64,000 nt of DNA from Candidatus Phyllobacterium onerii (GTDB taxonomy: Bacteria; Pseudomonadota; Alphaproteobacteria; Rhizobiales; Rhizobiaceae), in contig NZ_JAQMHX010000003.1 in the NCBI RefSeq assembly GCF_028331445.1, positions 310,001 to 374,000 on the forward strand, read 5' to 3'. Position numbers and translations under genes: made by a program. Of this stretch, positions 44,770 through 53,963 are shown piece by piece. The notes beneath the pieces were generated by a model, which did not search any database, was not told the origin of the DNA, and was given only the letters and a program-made list of their open reading frames with translations. Each line of letters starts with the position of its first letter. The stretch's first letter is position 1.

Positions 44770-45552
44770 TTACCAGCTTGGAACGGCTGCACCCTTGTAC
44801 TTGTCGAGAATGAACTGCTTGACCGGATCCGAATGGTAAGACTCAATGAGTGTCTTCACCCAGGGCTTGTCCTTGTCAGCAGTACGGACAGCGATGAGAT
44901 TGACGTACGGAGCTTTCTCGCCTTCTTTCAGAATCGTGCCGTTCATGGGGTCAAGTCCGGCCTCCAAAGCATAGTTTGTATTGATCGCCGCGGCATCGAC
45001 GTCATCAATCGAACGCGGTAGCTGGGCGGCATCAAGTTCAACGAACTTGAAATTCTTCTTGTTCTCCGTGATGTCGGCGGGCGTGACCTTCAGGCCAGTA
45101 CCGTCCTTCAGCTTGATCGCCCCCTTATCGGCGAGGATGAGCAGGGCACGGCCACCATTGGTCGGATCATTCGGAATCGCAATCGTAGCTCCGTCGGCTA
45201 ACTCGTCGAAACTCTTCACTTTTTTAGAATAGACGCCCATCGGAAAATTCACGGTATAGGCGACATCGACGATGTCGAATTTACGATCGGTAATCTGATT
45301 GTCGAGGTAAGGCTTGTGCTGAAAGGAATTTGCATCGAGCTCGCCGTCGTTCAATGCCTGATTTGGAACAACGTAGTCCGAGAACTCGAGAATCTGGATA
45401 TCGAGACCCTTGGGCTTGGCGACCTCCGCGACCTTTTCGAGAATTTGCGCATGCTCGCCCGGTGTAACCCCGATCTTGATCGTTTCAGCCAGCGCACTTG
45501 TCGCGCCGAAGATCGCCGCCAAGGCTGCTACACCCAGTATTTTCTTCAACAT
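44770..45552 (-). CDS. metQ: Methionine ABC transporter binding protein
   Basis: NlpA/MetQ-family binding protein of 260 residues with a signal peptide ending in SALA; no lipobox Cys is evident, so it may be soluble in the periplasm. ETIKIGVTPGEHAQILEKVA, LEFSDYVVPNQALNDGELDA, NSFQHKPYLDNQ and IAIPNDPTNGGRAL are classic motifs. It is third in metNIQ. It converges with ugpC. Confidence 0.93.
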   Translation of the reverse strand: MLKKILGVAALAAIFGATSALAETIKIGVTPGEHAQILEKVAEVAKPKGLDIQILEFSDYVVPNQALNDGELDANSFQHKPYLDNQITDRKFDIVDVAYTVNFPMGVYSKKVKSFDELADGATIAIPNDPTNGGRALLILADKGAIKLKDGTGLKVTPADITENKKNFKFVELDAAQLPRSIDDVDAAAINTNYALEAGLDPMNGTILKEGEKAPYVNLIAVRTADKDKPWVKTLIESYHSDPVKQFILDKYKGAAVPSW

Positions 45553-45578
45553 TTCATTCTCCTGCTTTTATAATAAAT

Positions 45579-46244
45579 TCAACGGGGACGGCTGCGCTTG
45601 TCGAATTGCCGCGCCAATCGGTCACCGGCGCTCTGGACAAGTTGAACAAGTACGATCAACACCACAACGACGACGGCCATGACGTCAGGCATGAAGCGTT
45701 GATAGCCGTAGCGGATGCCAAGGTCGCCAAGGCCGCCGCCGCCAATCGCACCAACCATTGCCGCGTAACCGATCAAGCTGACGATCGTCAGGGTTAGTGC
45801 AGAGGTGATTCCGGGGCGCGCCTCTGCAAGCAGCACCTTGAAGACGATCTGCATCGGGCTTGCACCCATTGCGCGCGCTGCTTCCGTGAGACCAGGATCG
45901 ACCTCACGAATTGCCGTTTCGACCAGACGAGCAACGAAGGGGATTGTCGCAATCGTCAACGGCACTATCGCAGCAGTGGTTCCTATGGATGTGCCGGCAA
46001 CGAGCCGGGTGAACGGAATGATGGCAACGACCAGAATGATGAACGGCGTCGAACGTGTGGCATTGACGACGGCGCCAAGCACCTTGTTCACCCAAGGCGC
46101 CGCGAAAAGCTCGCCTCGCCCGCTCGTCGCCAGAAACACGCCGAGCGGAATGCCCAACAATGAACCAATTAGTCCGGCGACCGCGACCATATACAGCGTC
46201 TGGCCCGTGGCCTTGACGATGAGAGCGATGATATCAGCGGACAT
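45579..46244 (-). CDS. metI: Methionine ABC transporter permease
   Basis: Permease of 221 residues from the ATG at 46244 ([20 protein letters not shown]), overlapping the metN stop by 11 bases. Five helices are expected. [20 protein letters not shown] and the EAA loop [18 protein letters not shown] are typical of MetI. Confidence 0.94.
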   Translation of the reverse strand: MSADIIALIVKATGQTLYMVAVAGLIGSLLGIPLGVFLATSGRGELFAAPWVNKVLGAVVNATRSTPFIILVVAIIPFTRLVAGTSIGTTAAIVPLTIATIPFVARLVETAIREVDPGLTEAARAMGASPMQIVFKVLLAEARPGITSALTLTIVSLIGYAAMVGAIGGGGLGDLGIRYGYQRFMPDVMAVVVVVLIVLVQLVQSAGDRLARQFDKRSRPR

Positions 46245-47379
46245 AGCCGACCACCTCCGATGATAGGCCGTGATTGGCAAGGAACTGCCGGGCCTCGGCA
46301 ATTTTTGCTTCTTCGGAACGCAAGGAAACTACCAGCATGCCGAAAGGACGCCCCGCGATTTCATCGACTGCACCGGCCATGATATTGACCTCGATGCCAA
46401 GATCGCTTCCAAGCCGCGCCAACATCGGTTCCGTGGCATTTTCACCCTTGAATATGACACGAAGAATAGTCCGGGAGCCGGGCTCCGGTCGCTGCGACAT
46501 CCGGCTAGTCAGGAACTCCGGCAAATGCATGCCTGCAAGACCACCGAGTAGGGCCTTGGTGGTTTCGTGCACATGCCCGGTAAACACATCGAATGTCGGG
46601 CCTTGTTCGACGATGCGGCCGCCATCGATCACGGCAATATGGTCGGCGATGGCCTTAACCACCTCCATCTCATGGGTGATCAGAAGCACGGTCAGTCCCA
46701 GTTCCTTGTTGATCTTCCGGAGCAGGGCAAGGATAGAGCGCGTGGTTTCTGGATCCAGCGCCGATGTCGCCTCATCGGACAGCAGCAGCTTTGGTTCGGT
46801 TGCCAAAGCGCGCGCGATGCCGATGCGCTGTTTTTGGCCGCCCGAAAGCTCGGAAGGATACCGGTCGCGCTTGTCGGAGAGGCCGACCAGATCAAGCAAG
46901 GGCGCCACGCGCTCTTCGATGTCTTGGCTGTCCATGCCGGCAATTTCCAGCGGCAGCGCAACATTCCCGAATGCAGTGCGCGAGGAAAGCAAATTGAAAT
47001 GCTGGAAGATCATGCCGATCGAGCGGCGCACAGCGCGTAGATTTTTCTCGTCCAGTCCGGCGATATCCACGCCGTCAACGAGGATGCGGCCAGAACTCGG
47101 CTTTTCAAGCCCATTGACGAGCCGGATCAGCGTCGACTTGCCCGCTCCTGAACGGCCAATGATCCCGGTTACCGATCCACGGGGCACCACGAGGTCTATA
47201 TCGTTCAGCGCTACCACTTCGGCGCCAGTTTTCCCCGCCGCAAAGCGTTTGGCAACGCCTTCGAAGACAACCATGGGATTGGCGGCCTCGGGCACAGCCG
47301 CTTCATTACCTGTTAGCACTTGCGGCGTAGTCGTTGCCGTATTTCTCAAAACTGCCATGTTCATTTGCGGAGCTCGCAC
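46234..47379 (-). CDS. metN: Methionine ABC transporter ATPase
   Basis: ATPase of 381 residues if started at the GTG at 47379; in-frame ATGs lie 15 and 21 bases further in and could be used. Walker [15 protein letters not shown], signature [12 protein letters not shown], Walker [14 protein letters not shown], and a C-terminal NIL (ferredoxin-fold) methionine-sensing domain from about residue 300. The N-terminal 40 residues before [20 protein letters not shown] are an unusual Ala/Thr-rich extension. Upstream hairpins may control translation. Confidence 0.92.
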   Translation of the reverse strand: MRAPQMNMAVLRNTATTTPQVLTGNEAAVPEAANPMVVFEGVAKRFAAGKTGAEVVALNDIDLVVPRGSVTGIIGRSGAGKSTLIRLVNGLEKPSSGRILVDGVDIAGLDEKNLRAVRRSIGMIFQHFNLLSSRTAFGNVALPLEIAGMDSQDIEERVAPLLDLVGLSDKRDRYPSELSGGQKQRIGIARALATEPKLLLSDEATSALDPETTRSILALLRKINKELGLTVLLITHEMEVVKAIADHIAVIDGGRIVEQGPTFDVFTGHVHETTKALLGGLAGMHLPEFLTSRMSQRPEPGSRTILRVIFKGENATEPMLARLGSDLGIEVNIMAGAVDEIAGRPFGMLVVSLRSEEAKIAEARQFLANHGLSSEVVGYVR

Positions 47380-47381
47380 GT

Positions 47382-47439
47382 CCGCCCTGTTACCTTTTTA
47401 GGGCGGTCTATACAGACCATCTTCGCGTTTCGATAGACC
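47382..47439 (-). promoter_or_regulatory. Hairpins in the metN leader
   Basis: CCGCCCT (47382-47388) pairs with AGGGCGG (47400-47406), and GGTCTAT (47405-47411) with ATAGACC (47433-47439). On the minus strand the first stem contains AGGGCGG immediately before the GTG start of metN, so it could mask the ribosome-binding site. It does not match the SAM-II core that I know. Confidence 0.4.
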
Positions 47440-47990
47440 TTGACGACAGGCATCAACATTTTCAGCTCTGTTTGAGACATCTTGGGTGGCCGGAAGGCCT
47501 CGGCAGAGATGACGATACGCAATGTTGTCGCCCGACGACACGCAGCGGGTTTCATATTTGTATCAATTGCGGGAATGTCTTTCCAAAACGGCCGCATCGG
47601 TCAGCACATCGGCTCTGTACCGGGGAAAATTTCGACTCCGGGCGCTTGAAATTTGGCCGATAAGAGCTAATTCTAAAGAACTACTTACTTGACTGCGCAG
47701 CAAATCGAGTAGATTGAGCGACGGAATACATTTGAATAGAAAAAAGTTGTTTCAGAAATATTACTTTGAGATTTATCGTATAGATTGTTGATATACTCAT
47801 ATATGAAGAAAATTCACGTCTTTTCTCGCACTAATACCCTGTAGTCGCGAATTTTATCTTAACCAAAGCGCGACGCTAGGCCATAAAGACATTGGTAACT
47901 AATAGAAAAAATGCTAAGTATATTAACCAATGCCGAACGTAAAAAAACTAACATGGGTCAAAGATGAACTCACCTGCCTGAGGTCTGTGC
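47440..47990. other. AT-rich intergenic region
   Basis: About 550 bases between divergent metN and the GGDEF-EAL gene. From about 47690 to 47970 it is markedly AT-rich with many A and T runs. It should carry the promoters of both transcripts. No gene or specific operator was recognised. Confidence 0.5.
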
Positions 47991-50333
47991 GTGCAATTGT
48001 CCAATTTTCATACTTTTGACGCTATCCGATCGATGTTCGGTATGCGGGGTGCTATCAACCCGGCAGTGAAGCGTCGTGTCTATGCGGAGCAGATGGACGT
48101 TGCACTGAGGCTCGCGCCTTTTACGGTTCTGGTGGCAATGTGCGTTGTGTTTGTCGTCGCGTTCGTTTTCTGGGACCTCGGCCCCCGCCCCTATCTCGCC
48201 GGTGTGTCGATAATGGTCGCGCTCATGACTGCGGGCTCCCTTTTCGCCTGCTGGCAATGGTACACGGTGCCCAAGGTCAAGGAGCTTGGCTTTGATGCGA
48301 TCAAATACCTGATCATCATATCCGCGCTTTACGGCATCTGCCTTGCCAGTATTCCCCTGATGCTGTTTCTCGACGCTGATCCCTACCATAGGCTCTTGAT
48401 CGCATGCACAGCAGCAGGTCTCATGGCAACCGGCATCGGCGTGGCAGTGGTACCCCTGGCTGCGATCGCCTATTCGGGCACAATCATTACCGGTTCATTC
48501 TTCGCGCTTGCGTCGACCGGTGAAGATTTCTTTCTGTTCATCGCGATCCTGCTCGCCTTCTATGCGCTCTTCATTCTGTTCACCATCGTCCACATGAGCA
48601 ATCTTATCGTTATGCGCACGCTGGACCAGATCAAGGTCGAGCAGCAGAAGGAGGTTATCAGCCTGTTGCTGTATGACTTCGAAGAAAACGCCAGCGACTG
48701 GATTTGGGAAACCGACGCCGACCTGAAGCTCCAGCATACATCGCCGCGTCTGGCGCAGATTGCCGCGAAAACGACCAAGGAGCTGCAAGGCATGCCTTTT
48801 GCGCAACTGTTCAAGATCGATCAGTCCCATGCTGAAGAGGCGGTCAAGGTTGGTTCGATCTGGCAGGCCATCGAGAACCGCACGACATTCCGCAACCATA
48901 TCCTGCCCATCAACATCAAGGGGGAGACCCGTTGGTGGTCGCTCACCGGCAAGGCGATTTTCGACAACGCAGGCCAGTTTGTCGGCTACCGCGGCGTTGG
49001 CTCCGATGTGACCGCTGCAAAGCAGTCTGACGATCAACTGTCCTATCTTGCCCGCTACGATGTGCTGACCGATCTGCCAAACCGTACGCTGTTTACCGAC
49101 CAGCTCTCGCAGGCCACCAAGGACCTCGAAAAAGGGCTGCGCAGTTTTGCTGTGTTCTGTATCGATCTTGATGAATTCAAGACGGTCAATGACAGTTTTG
49201 GTCACGGCATCGGCGACCAGTTGCTCAAACAGGTGGCCGACCGCCTGCGTGGCGCAGCACCCGCAACCTATGTCGTTGCCCGCCTTTCCGGCGATGAATT
49301 CGCCATCCTGGCGCGTGGCGCCGACCAGACTGCTGCCACCGAACTCGCCGAGCAGCTCGTTCAAAGCATTGCACAACCCTTCTGGATTGACGGTATCCAG
49401 ATCAACATTCACATCAGCGTCGGCATAGCCATTGCGCCGACCGACAGTGTCAACGACATCATGCGCTGCGCCGATCTGGCGCTCTACCGGACCAAGAATG
49501 AGGGCCGCAACAGTTTCCGCTTCTACGAAGTGGAAATGGATGCGCGCATCGAAGCCAAACGTGCGCTCGCCATGGACCTGCGTGGCGCTCTGGCACGGGA
49601 CGAGTTCATCCTTCATTTCCAGCCCATCATTTCGGCGCAGACACTCAAGACGGTCGGGTTCGAGACGCTGCTGCGCTGGAAGCATCCGGTGCATGGCTTC
49701 ATCTCTCCGACTATCTTTATCCCGATCGCAGAAGAGACGGGCAATATCATTCCGCTCGGCGAATGGATCATCCAGGAAGCGTGCCGTATCGCCGTGTCGT
49801 GGCCGCAGGAAATCCACGTTGCAATCAATATCTCGGCGATCCAGTTCCGGCACTCCGACCTGGCGTCCATCGTCCGCGATGCCTTGACCAAGAACAAGCT
49901 CAAGCCCAATCGGCTGGAGCTGGAGATCACGGAATCCGTCTTCCTCGAGGCGAATGTCGCCGCGATTTCGTTGTTGCGCCAGTTTCGCGCCATGGGGGTG
50001 AGCATCGCGCTCGATGATTTTGGCACCGGCTATTCCAGCTTGAGTTACCTGCGCAAGATGCCGTTCGACAAAATCAAGATCGACCAGTCCTTCGTGCGCG
50101 ACCTTCCGCACAACCGGGGCAGCCTTGCGATCATTCGTGCTGTGATGGGCCTTGGAGCCAGTATGGGCATGAAGATCACCGCCGAAGGCGTCGAGACCCG
50201 TGAGCAACTTGCCTGCCTGCAAAAGGAGGGCTGCGATCAGGTGCAGGGCTTCCTGTTCAGCCCGGCAGAACCCGTCGAGAAGACTTTCGAGCTGCTCGCC
50301 TTCGATCGTGACCGATACCAGGTTGCCAGCTAG
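47991..50333 (+). CDS. Membrane PAS-GGDEF-EAL protein (cyclic-di-GMP turnover)
   Basis: Protein of 780 residues from a GTG with GAGG upstream. About six N-terminal helices (residues 40-210) are followed by a PAS domain (WIWETDADLKLQHTSPRL, about 230-340), a GGDEF domain (about 350-510) and an EAL domain (about 525-770). The GGDEF signature reads RLSGDEFAI, an active variant in many enzymes. The EAL signature reads GFETLLRWKHP (ETL), and DDFGTGYSSLSYLRKMPFD and KIDQSFVRDL are present. Both synthesis and hydrolysis are possible. A membrane signal presumably selects between them. Monocistronic. Confidence 0.93.
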   Translation: MQLSNFHTFDAIRSMFGMRGAINPAVKRRVYAEQMDVALRLAPFTVLVAMCVVFVVAFVFWDLGPRPYLAGVSIMVALMTAGSLFACWQWYTVPKVKELGFDAIKYLIIISALYGICLASIPLMLFLDADPYHRLLIACTAAGLMATGIGVAVVPLAAIAYSGTIITGSFFALASTGEDFFLFIAILLAFYALFILFTIVHMSNLIVMRTLDQIKVEQQKEVISLLLYDFEENASDWIWETDADLKLQHTSPRLAQIAAKTTKELQGMPFAQLFKIDQSHAEEAVKVGSIWQAIENRTTFRNHILPINIKGETRWWSLTGKAIFDNAGQFVGYRGVGSDVTAAKQSDDQLSYLARYDVLTDLPNRTLFTDQLSQATKDLEKGLRSFAVFCIDLDEFKTVNDSFGHGIGDQLLKQVADRLRGAAPATYVVARLSGDEFAILARGADQTAATELAEQLVQSIAQPFWIDGIQINIHISVGIAIAPTDSVNDIMRCADLALYRTKNEGRNSFRFYEVEMDARIEAKRALAMDLRGALARDEFILHFQPIISAQTLKTVGFETLLRWKHPVHGFISPTIFIPIAEETGNIIPLGEWIIQEACRIAVSWPQEIHVAINISAIQFRHSDLASIVRDALTKNKLKPNRLELEITESVFLEANVAAISLLRQFRAMGVSIALDDFGTGYSSLSYLRKMPFDKIKIDQSFVRDLPHNRGSLAIIRAVMGLGASMGMKITAEGVETREQLACLQKEGCDQVQGFLFSPAEPVEKTFELLAFDRDRYQVAS

Positions 50334-50364
50334 AGCCTTTCATACTGAATAGAAGCGGTTCTCT
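50332..50364. repeat. Short terminal-repeat-like palindrome at a stop codon
   Basis: AGAGCCTTTC begins inside the TAG stop of the GGDEF-EAL gene and AGCGGTTCTCT follows about 20 bases later as an imperfect complement. The first part resembles the left arm of the 271-bp element copy B (AGAGCCCTTTC). It may be a solo remnant of that family or chance. Confidence 0.3.
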
Positions 50365-50401
50365 CTCTTCAGGCACGTAAGGCTCGAACGGTTCGCTGAG
50401 A

Positions 50402-52240
50402 TCACGCCTGCCGCTTGGCAGCATCCTGAATATTTACTGGCCGGTAGTTCGCGGACAAACGCGAATCCTTCGGCCAATATGGCAGGAACCCTTTGATCAC
50501 TTCTCCCGGAATATCGAGCGGATTGTAGTGGTCGCGGTCGACGAACATCAATGACTGCTCGCCATGCCCGAGCAATCCTTGTGCGGCGCTGTGGATCTCA
50601 TGCTGCAACGTCACGAATTTCCGATTGTGGCGCGCAATCTTGATGCGCACGGTGATCTGCTCGAATTCTTTCGACTCGCGACGGTAATCATGGGTGAATG
50701 ACCGCGTGAGGATATAGAACCGCGTCGTTGCCAGGTCGAAATCGGGCATGCAGACGTTGAAGAACAATTCCCGTGCTTTGCCGACCCAGCGCACGTAGTT
50801 GGCGAAATAGACGTTTCCCACGGAATTCGTATCATCATATGTGGGGACGAGCTGCATGACGAACCACTCACCGTCGAATCCATGCGATGGCGAAACGTCG
50901 TCGCTTCCCGAGACGGTAGTAAGTGGTGTAGGCGACATCATCCGGATAGGTTGATCGACGATCTCAACGGGAATGGCTTTCGAGGCCGGTCCGAACAGTT
51001 CGATGAGAACTGGCAAAGCGCCTATCAGACCGATGAAAGGAGAGATGAACAGGAATCCTGGCACCGGCTGGATATAGCCGATGATGAATATCAGCGACGA
51101 GCCGCAACCGATCATAAAGCTGAGCACCGGATCGAACTTTGGCTTCGCGCCGAGCGCCTCGCATACCAAGTTCGCCGACGCACTGACGAACAGGGTTGCG
51201 AACGGCATCATGAAATACATCAGCGAAAAATTCGCGGGCACCGCCGTGAAGGCAATCCAGGCAGCGCCAAACAACAGCCAAAGCGGCGATGAAGCGACGC
51301 CGTCCGGGATGAGAGCAAGCAAGGGGCTGTTGCTGCGCAGATTTTTGCCCTTCAGGAACCAGGATGTTGCGCAATAAAAGCTGTCCACGGTTGAAGCCAG
51401 GGCAATGACAGTCCAGATGACAAAGGCAACCGCCAGATATGGCTGGCCATTTTCCGCAGCAAGAACCGTAGCTGCCGAGACGGATCCCTGGGCGCTTGGA
51501 AGGCCATCGATAGACAGAATGCTGCCGATCGGGCCGACTGCCGAAGCGGTAAGCGCATTAAGGAACAAAAAGCCAAAGAACATCAGCGCGCCGACACCAT
51601 AGGCCATGCCAACATCGCCACCTTCGCGTTTGATGGTAACCGCCCGCTGCCAATGCTGAATATCGAGCCACGGTCCAAGCAGGAAACCGATCAGCGTTGG
51701 CATGATCAGACCGTAGAAACGGCTATCGAACTTTTCTAACGGCACACCCGGATAGTCTGATGTCTGCCGCAGTCCGATGAGCAGGACAATGCCTGCGGCC
51801 ACACCGACGACCGTATAGACGATATGCAACAGCTTGAGTTGCTGTAACGACAGTGCATGACCGATGGCACACGCAAACAGCAACAACAGCGCAACGCCGA
51901 GCGCCGATCCCTCACCCACGATAGGCTGCCAGAGATAGGCGACAAACCCGAAGATCGTCACAACCAGCGCGGCCATCTGAAACAGCAGAAACACGCCGGC
52001 GTAGCGGCCTTCAATATCTTTGATGATCTGATCGGGCGGCCGCTTGGTCCGCCCGAGAATAAATCCAAACAGCCAGAGCCCGGCGACATTGGCTATGGCA
52101 AAACCAAAAAACCCCAGCCAACCATAGGTCAGAGTGACGTGGATGGAATAAAAGAAACCCAATCCCCACAGCCAGGATAAGCCTATTGTTGGCGCCCACA
52201 AAAGATTCCGCACGACCGTCATGACTATCCAGCTTTTCAA
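50402..52240 (-). CDS. Polytopic membrane protein fused to a hotdog thioesterase domain
   Basis: Protein of 612 residues. Residues about 1-430 hold around eleven membrane helices with a sodium:solute-symporter-like character (LIGFLLGPWLDIQHWQRAV, LASTVDSFYCATSWFLKG). Residues about 465-585 form a 4HBT/YbgC-like hotdog domain (PTYDDTNSVGNVYFANYVRW, LTRSFTHDYRRESKEFEQIT, ARHNRKFVTLQHEI). The hotdog's acid and Asn positions in TYDDTNSVGNVYF match acyl-CoA thioesterases, with Asn-Ser in place of the usual Asp-X-Gly-His-Val. A transporter joined to a thioesterase in one chain is unusual. Substrate unknown. Monocistronic. Confidence 0.75.
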   Translation of the reverse strand: MKSWIVMTVVRNLLWAPTIGLSWLWGLGFFYSIHVTLTYGWLGFFGFAIANVAGLWLFGFILGRTKRPPDQIIKDIEGRYAGVFLLFQMAALVVTIFGFVAYLWQPIVGEGSALGVALLLLFACAIGHALSLQQLKLLHIVYTVVGVAAGIVLLIGLRQTSDYPGVPLEKFDSRFYGLIMPTLIGFLLGPWLDIQHWQRAVTIKREGGDVGMAYGVGALMFFGFLFLNALTASAVGPIGSILSIDGLPSAQGSVSAATVLAAENGQPYLAVAFVIWTVIALASTVDSFYCATSWFLKGKNLRSNSPLLALIPDGVASSPLWLLFGAAWIAFTAVPANFSLMYFMMPFATLFVSASANLVCEALGAKPKFDPVLSFMIGCGSSLIFIIGYIQPVPGFLFISPFIGLIGALPVLIELFGPASKAIPVEIVDQPIRMMSPTPLTTVSGSDDVSPSHGFDGEWFVMQLVPTYDDTNSVGNVYFANYVRWVGKARELFFNVCMPDFDLATTRFYILTRSFTHDYRRESKEFEQITVRIKIARHNRKFVTLQHEIHSAAQGLLGHGEQSLMFVDRDHYNPLDIPGEVIKGFLPYWPKDSRLSANYRPVNIQDAAKRQA

Positions 52241-52493
52241 GAAACGCTGCTTTTACAGCACCCTACTTTAGTCGATGTTATTCGCGGAAATAAGTCAAAT
52301 GTTCTGTTCTTAGACTGACGTCAAGAGTTTAGCGTTTCGATAGTGTTGCGGAAACTTGGCGGCAGATGGTGAGCAGATCATGAAACTTATCGGTGACGAA
52401 TATACAACTCGTTCACCATTCTAGCGTGCAAAGGTGTCCAAACCGTTGCATATCCGGCGACACGGGGACCGATCGTTTAAGGCGACATCTCGA

Positions 52494-53963
52494 TCATTGG
52501 CGCAAGCTGTCCACCAATGCCGAAACATCCGCTCCGAGCGCCCTGTCCGCTTCCAGCTTGGGCGAAACTGCCCGAACGAAATCATAAGTTTGTCTCGTCC
52601 CCCTGCCGCAGCGAAGTTCCGGCCTCAGATCTATGGCCTGCGCCGCGGCCAGCATCTCGCAGGCAACCAGCTGTCGCCACAAATCGACAATCTCCGCACA
52701 TTTTGCTACCGCGAGCGGCGTCTGCGTCGCGTGGTCCTCGACTCCTTCGGAAACGGCAAGGAAATCGAGCAACACTGGATTGGCCTTGTGACGAATGGCA
52801 CCAACGATTGCGGCTACTGTCTTCTGCAAAGGTACAAAACCGGCAGACGCCCCGCCGACTGGGCTCAGATACCGCGGCAGGCCATGACGCCCAGAGGCCG
52901 TGATTTGTATGAAGCGTGCAGCACTGCCGAGTGCCGCTTGTGCGATGGCGAGACCAAGTGTTTCGAAAGCCAGCGCCAGCGACGGCGTATGGAAATTTCC
53001 CGTCGACAGTACTCGCGCTTCATTAATGATCACCAGCGGATTATCCGCGGCCGAATTGAGCTCAAGTTCGATCGCGTCTGTCGCGGCCCTCAGGGCATCG
53101 GCAAGTGCCCCTTGAATGGGCGCCGCGCAACGCAGGCTAAGTGGATCCTGAATCGCTGTCCTTGCTTCCAGCAATGACGAGTCTTCAAGCAATGCCAAAA
53201 GCTTTTCCGCCTCTTCCACCTGACCCGCAGCGGGGCGCGCAATCTGGATCGCAGGTGTCAGAATGTGTGGATTGCCGCCCAAAGCTTCGAAGCTCAGGGC
53301 GACCGCTCCACGCTGAAAATCCAGAAGCACAGCAGCGTCTGTCGCAACGAGTGCACCCCGTCCGACCGAAACCGCTGAGGCGTTGAGCAGCGACAACCCG
53401 TCTTTCGGGCCAAGCGCCGATGGTTCAAGGCCTGCCTTTTTCAAAGCCTGAGCAGATGGGTAGACCTTACCTTGATATTCTGCAGAACCTTCGCCGATCA
53501 GCGTCGATGCCATAGCCGCCAGGAGGACGAGATCACCAGCTCCTATGGAGCCAATGGATGGAATAACAGGATGAATCTGTTTATTGAGCAACGCCAGCAA
53601 ATCATTGAAAACTGACGGAGAAATTCCGGATCCCCCGACAGCCAGCATTGAAAGCCGCGTGGCCATGACCGCGCGGGTAACATCGCGCTCCAGGGACGGG
53701 CCAACACCCATGCCGCGCCCGCGCACCAATTGCTGTTGGAATGCGCTGATGTCCTCGGTCACCGATGTTTTCAAATTAGCGCCAAGCCCAGTATTCAGAC
53801 CGTAGATTTGCTGTCCGGATGCTGCAGCTCTGTCGAGGATCGCCCGCGCCTTTTCCAGCCTGCCGTACACATGGGGCTCGACTTCGATCGCCGCATTCCC
53901 ACGGGCGATCGCTGCGATATCAGCGATTGTGGTGGTCGCTCCACTGAAGACGACAGGGCTCAT
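52494..53963 (-). CDS. Histidine ammonia-lyase homolog without the MIO triad
   Basis: HAL/PAL-family protein of 489 residues. Family features remain: Tyr54 in YGLNTGLGAN, LLNAS (Asn of LLNGTQ), SLRCAAPIQGA, NPLVIINEARVLSTGNFH, and EGVEDHATQ near the C-terminus. The segment that should read GSVGASGDL reads GSIGAGDL (residues 138-145): the Ser of the Ala-Ser-Gly triad is deleted, so the MIO electrophile cannot form. It may act by acid/base elimination or bind without catalysis. The last gene of the eight-gene operon, overlapping the cyclodeaminase-like gene by 4 bases. Its usual partners hutU, hutI and hutG are absent. Confidence 0.88.
   Translation of the reverse strand: MSPVVFSGATTTIADIAAIARGNAAIEVEPHVYGRLEKARAILDRAAASGQQIYGLNTGLGANLKTSVTEDISAFQQQLVRGRGMGVGPSLERDVTRAVMATRLSMLAVGGSGISPSVFNDLLALLNKQIHPVIPSIGSIGAGDLVLLAAMASTLIGEGSAEYQGKVYPSAQALKKAGLEPSALGPKDGLSLLNASAVSVGRGALVATDAAVLLDFQRGAVALSFEALGGNPHILTPAIQIARPAAGQVEEAEKLLALLEDSSLLEARTAIQDPLSLRCAAPIQGALADALRAATDAIELELNSAADNPLVIINEARVLSTGNFHTPSLALAFETLGLAIAQAALGSAARFIQITASGRHGLPRYLSPVGGASAGFVPLQKTVAAIVGAIRHKANPVLLDFLAVSEGVEDHATQTPLAVAKCAEIVDLWRQLVACEMLAAAQAIDLRPELRCGRGTRQTYDFVRAVSPKLEADRALGADVSALVDSLRQ

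Noticed and set aside
47380..47480. SAM-II riboswitch upstream of metN
   Set aside because: A CTAAAAAGG piece is present on the minus strand, but the rest of the conserved pseudoknot core is not.
48495..50222. A 575-codon open frame on the minus strand
   Set aside because: Lies wholly opposite the GGDEF-EAL gene, whose domains are unmistakable; it is a frame shadow.
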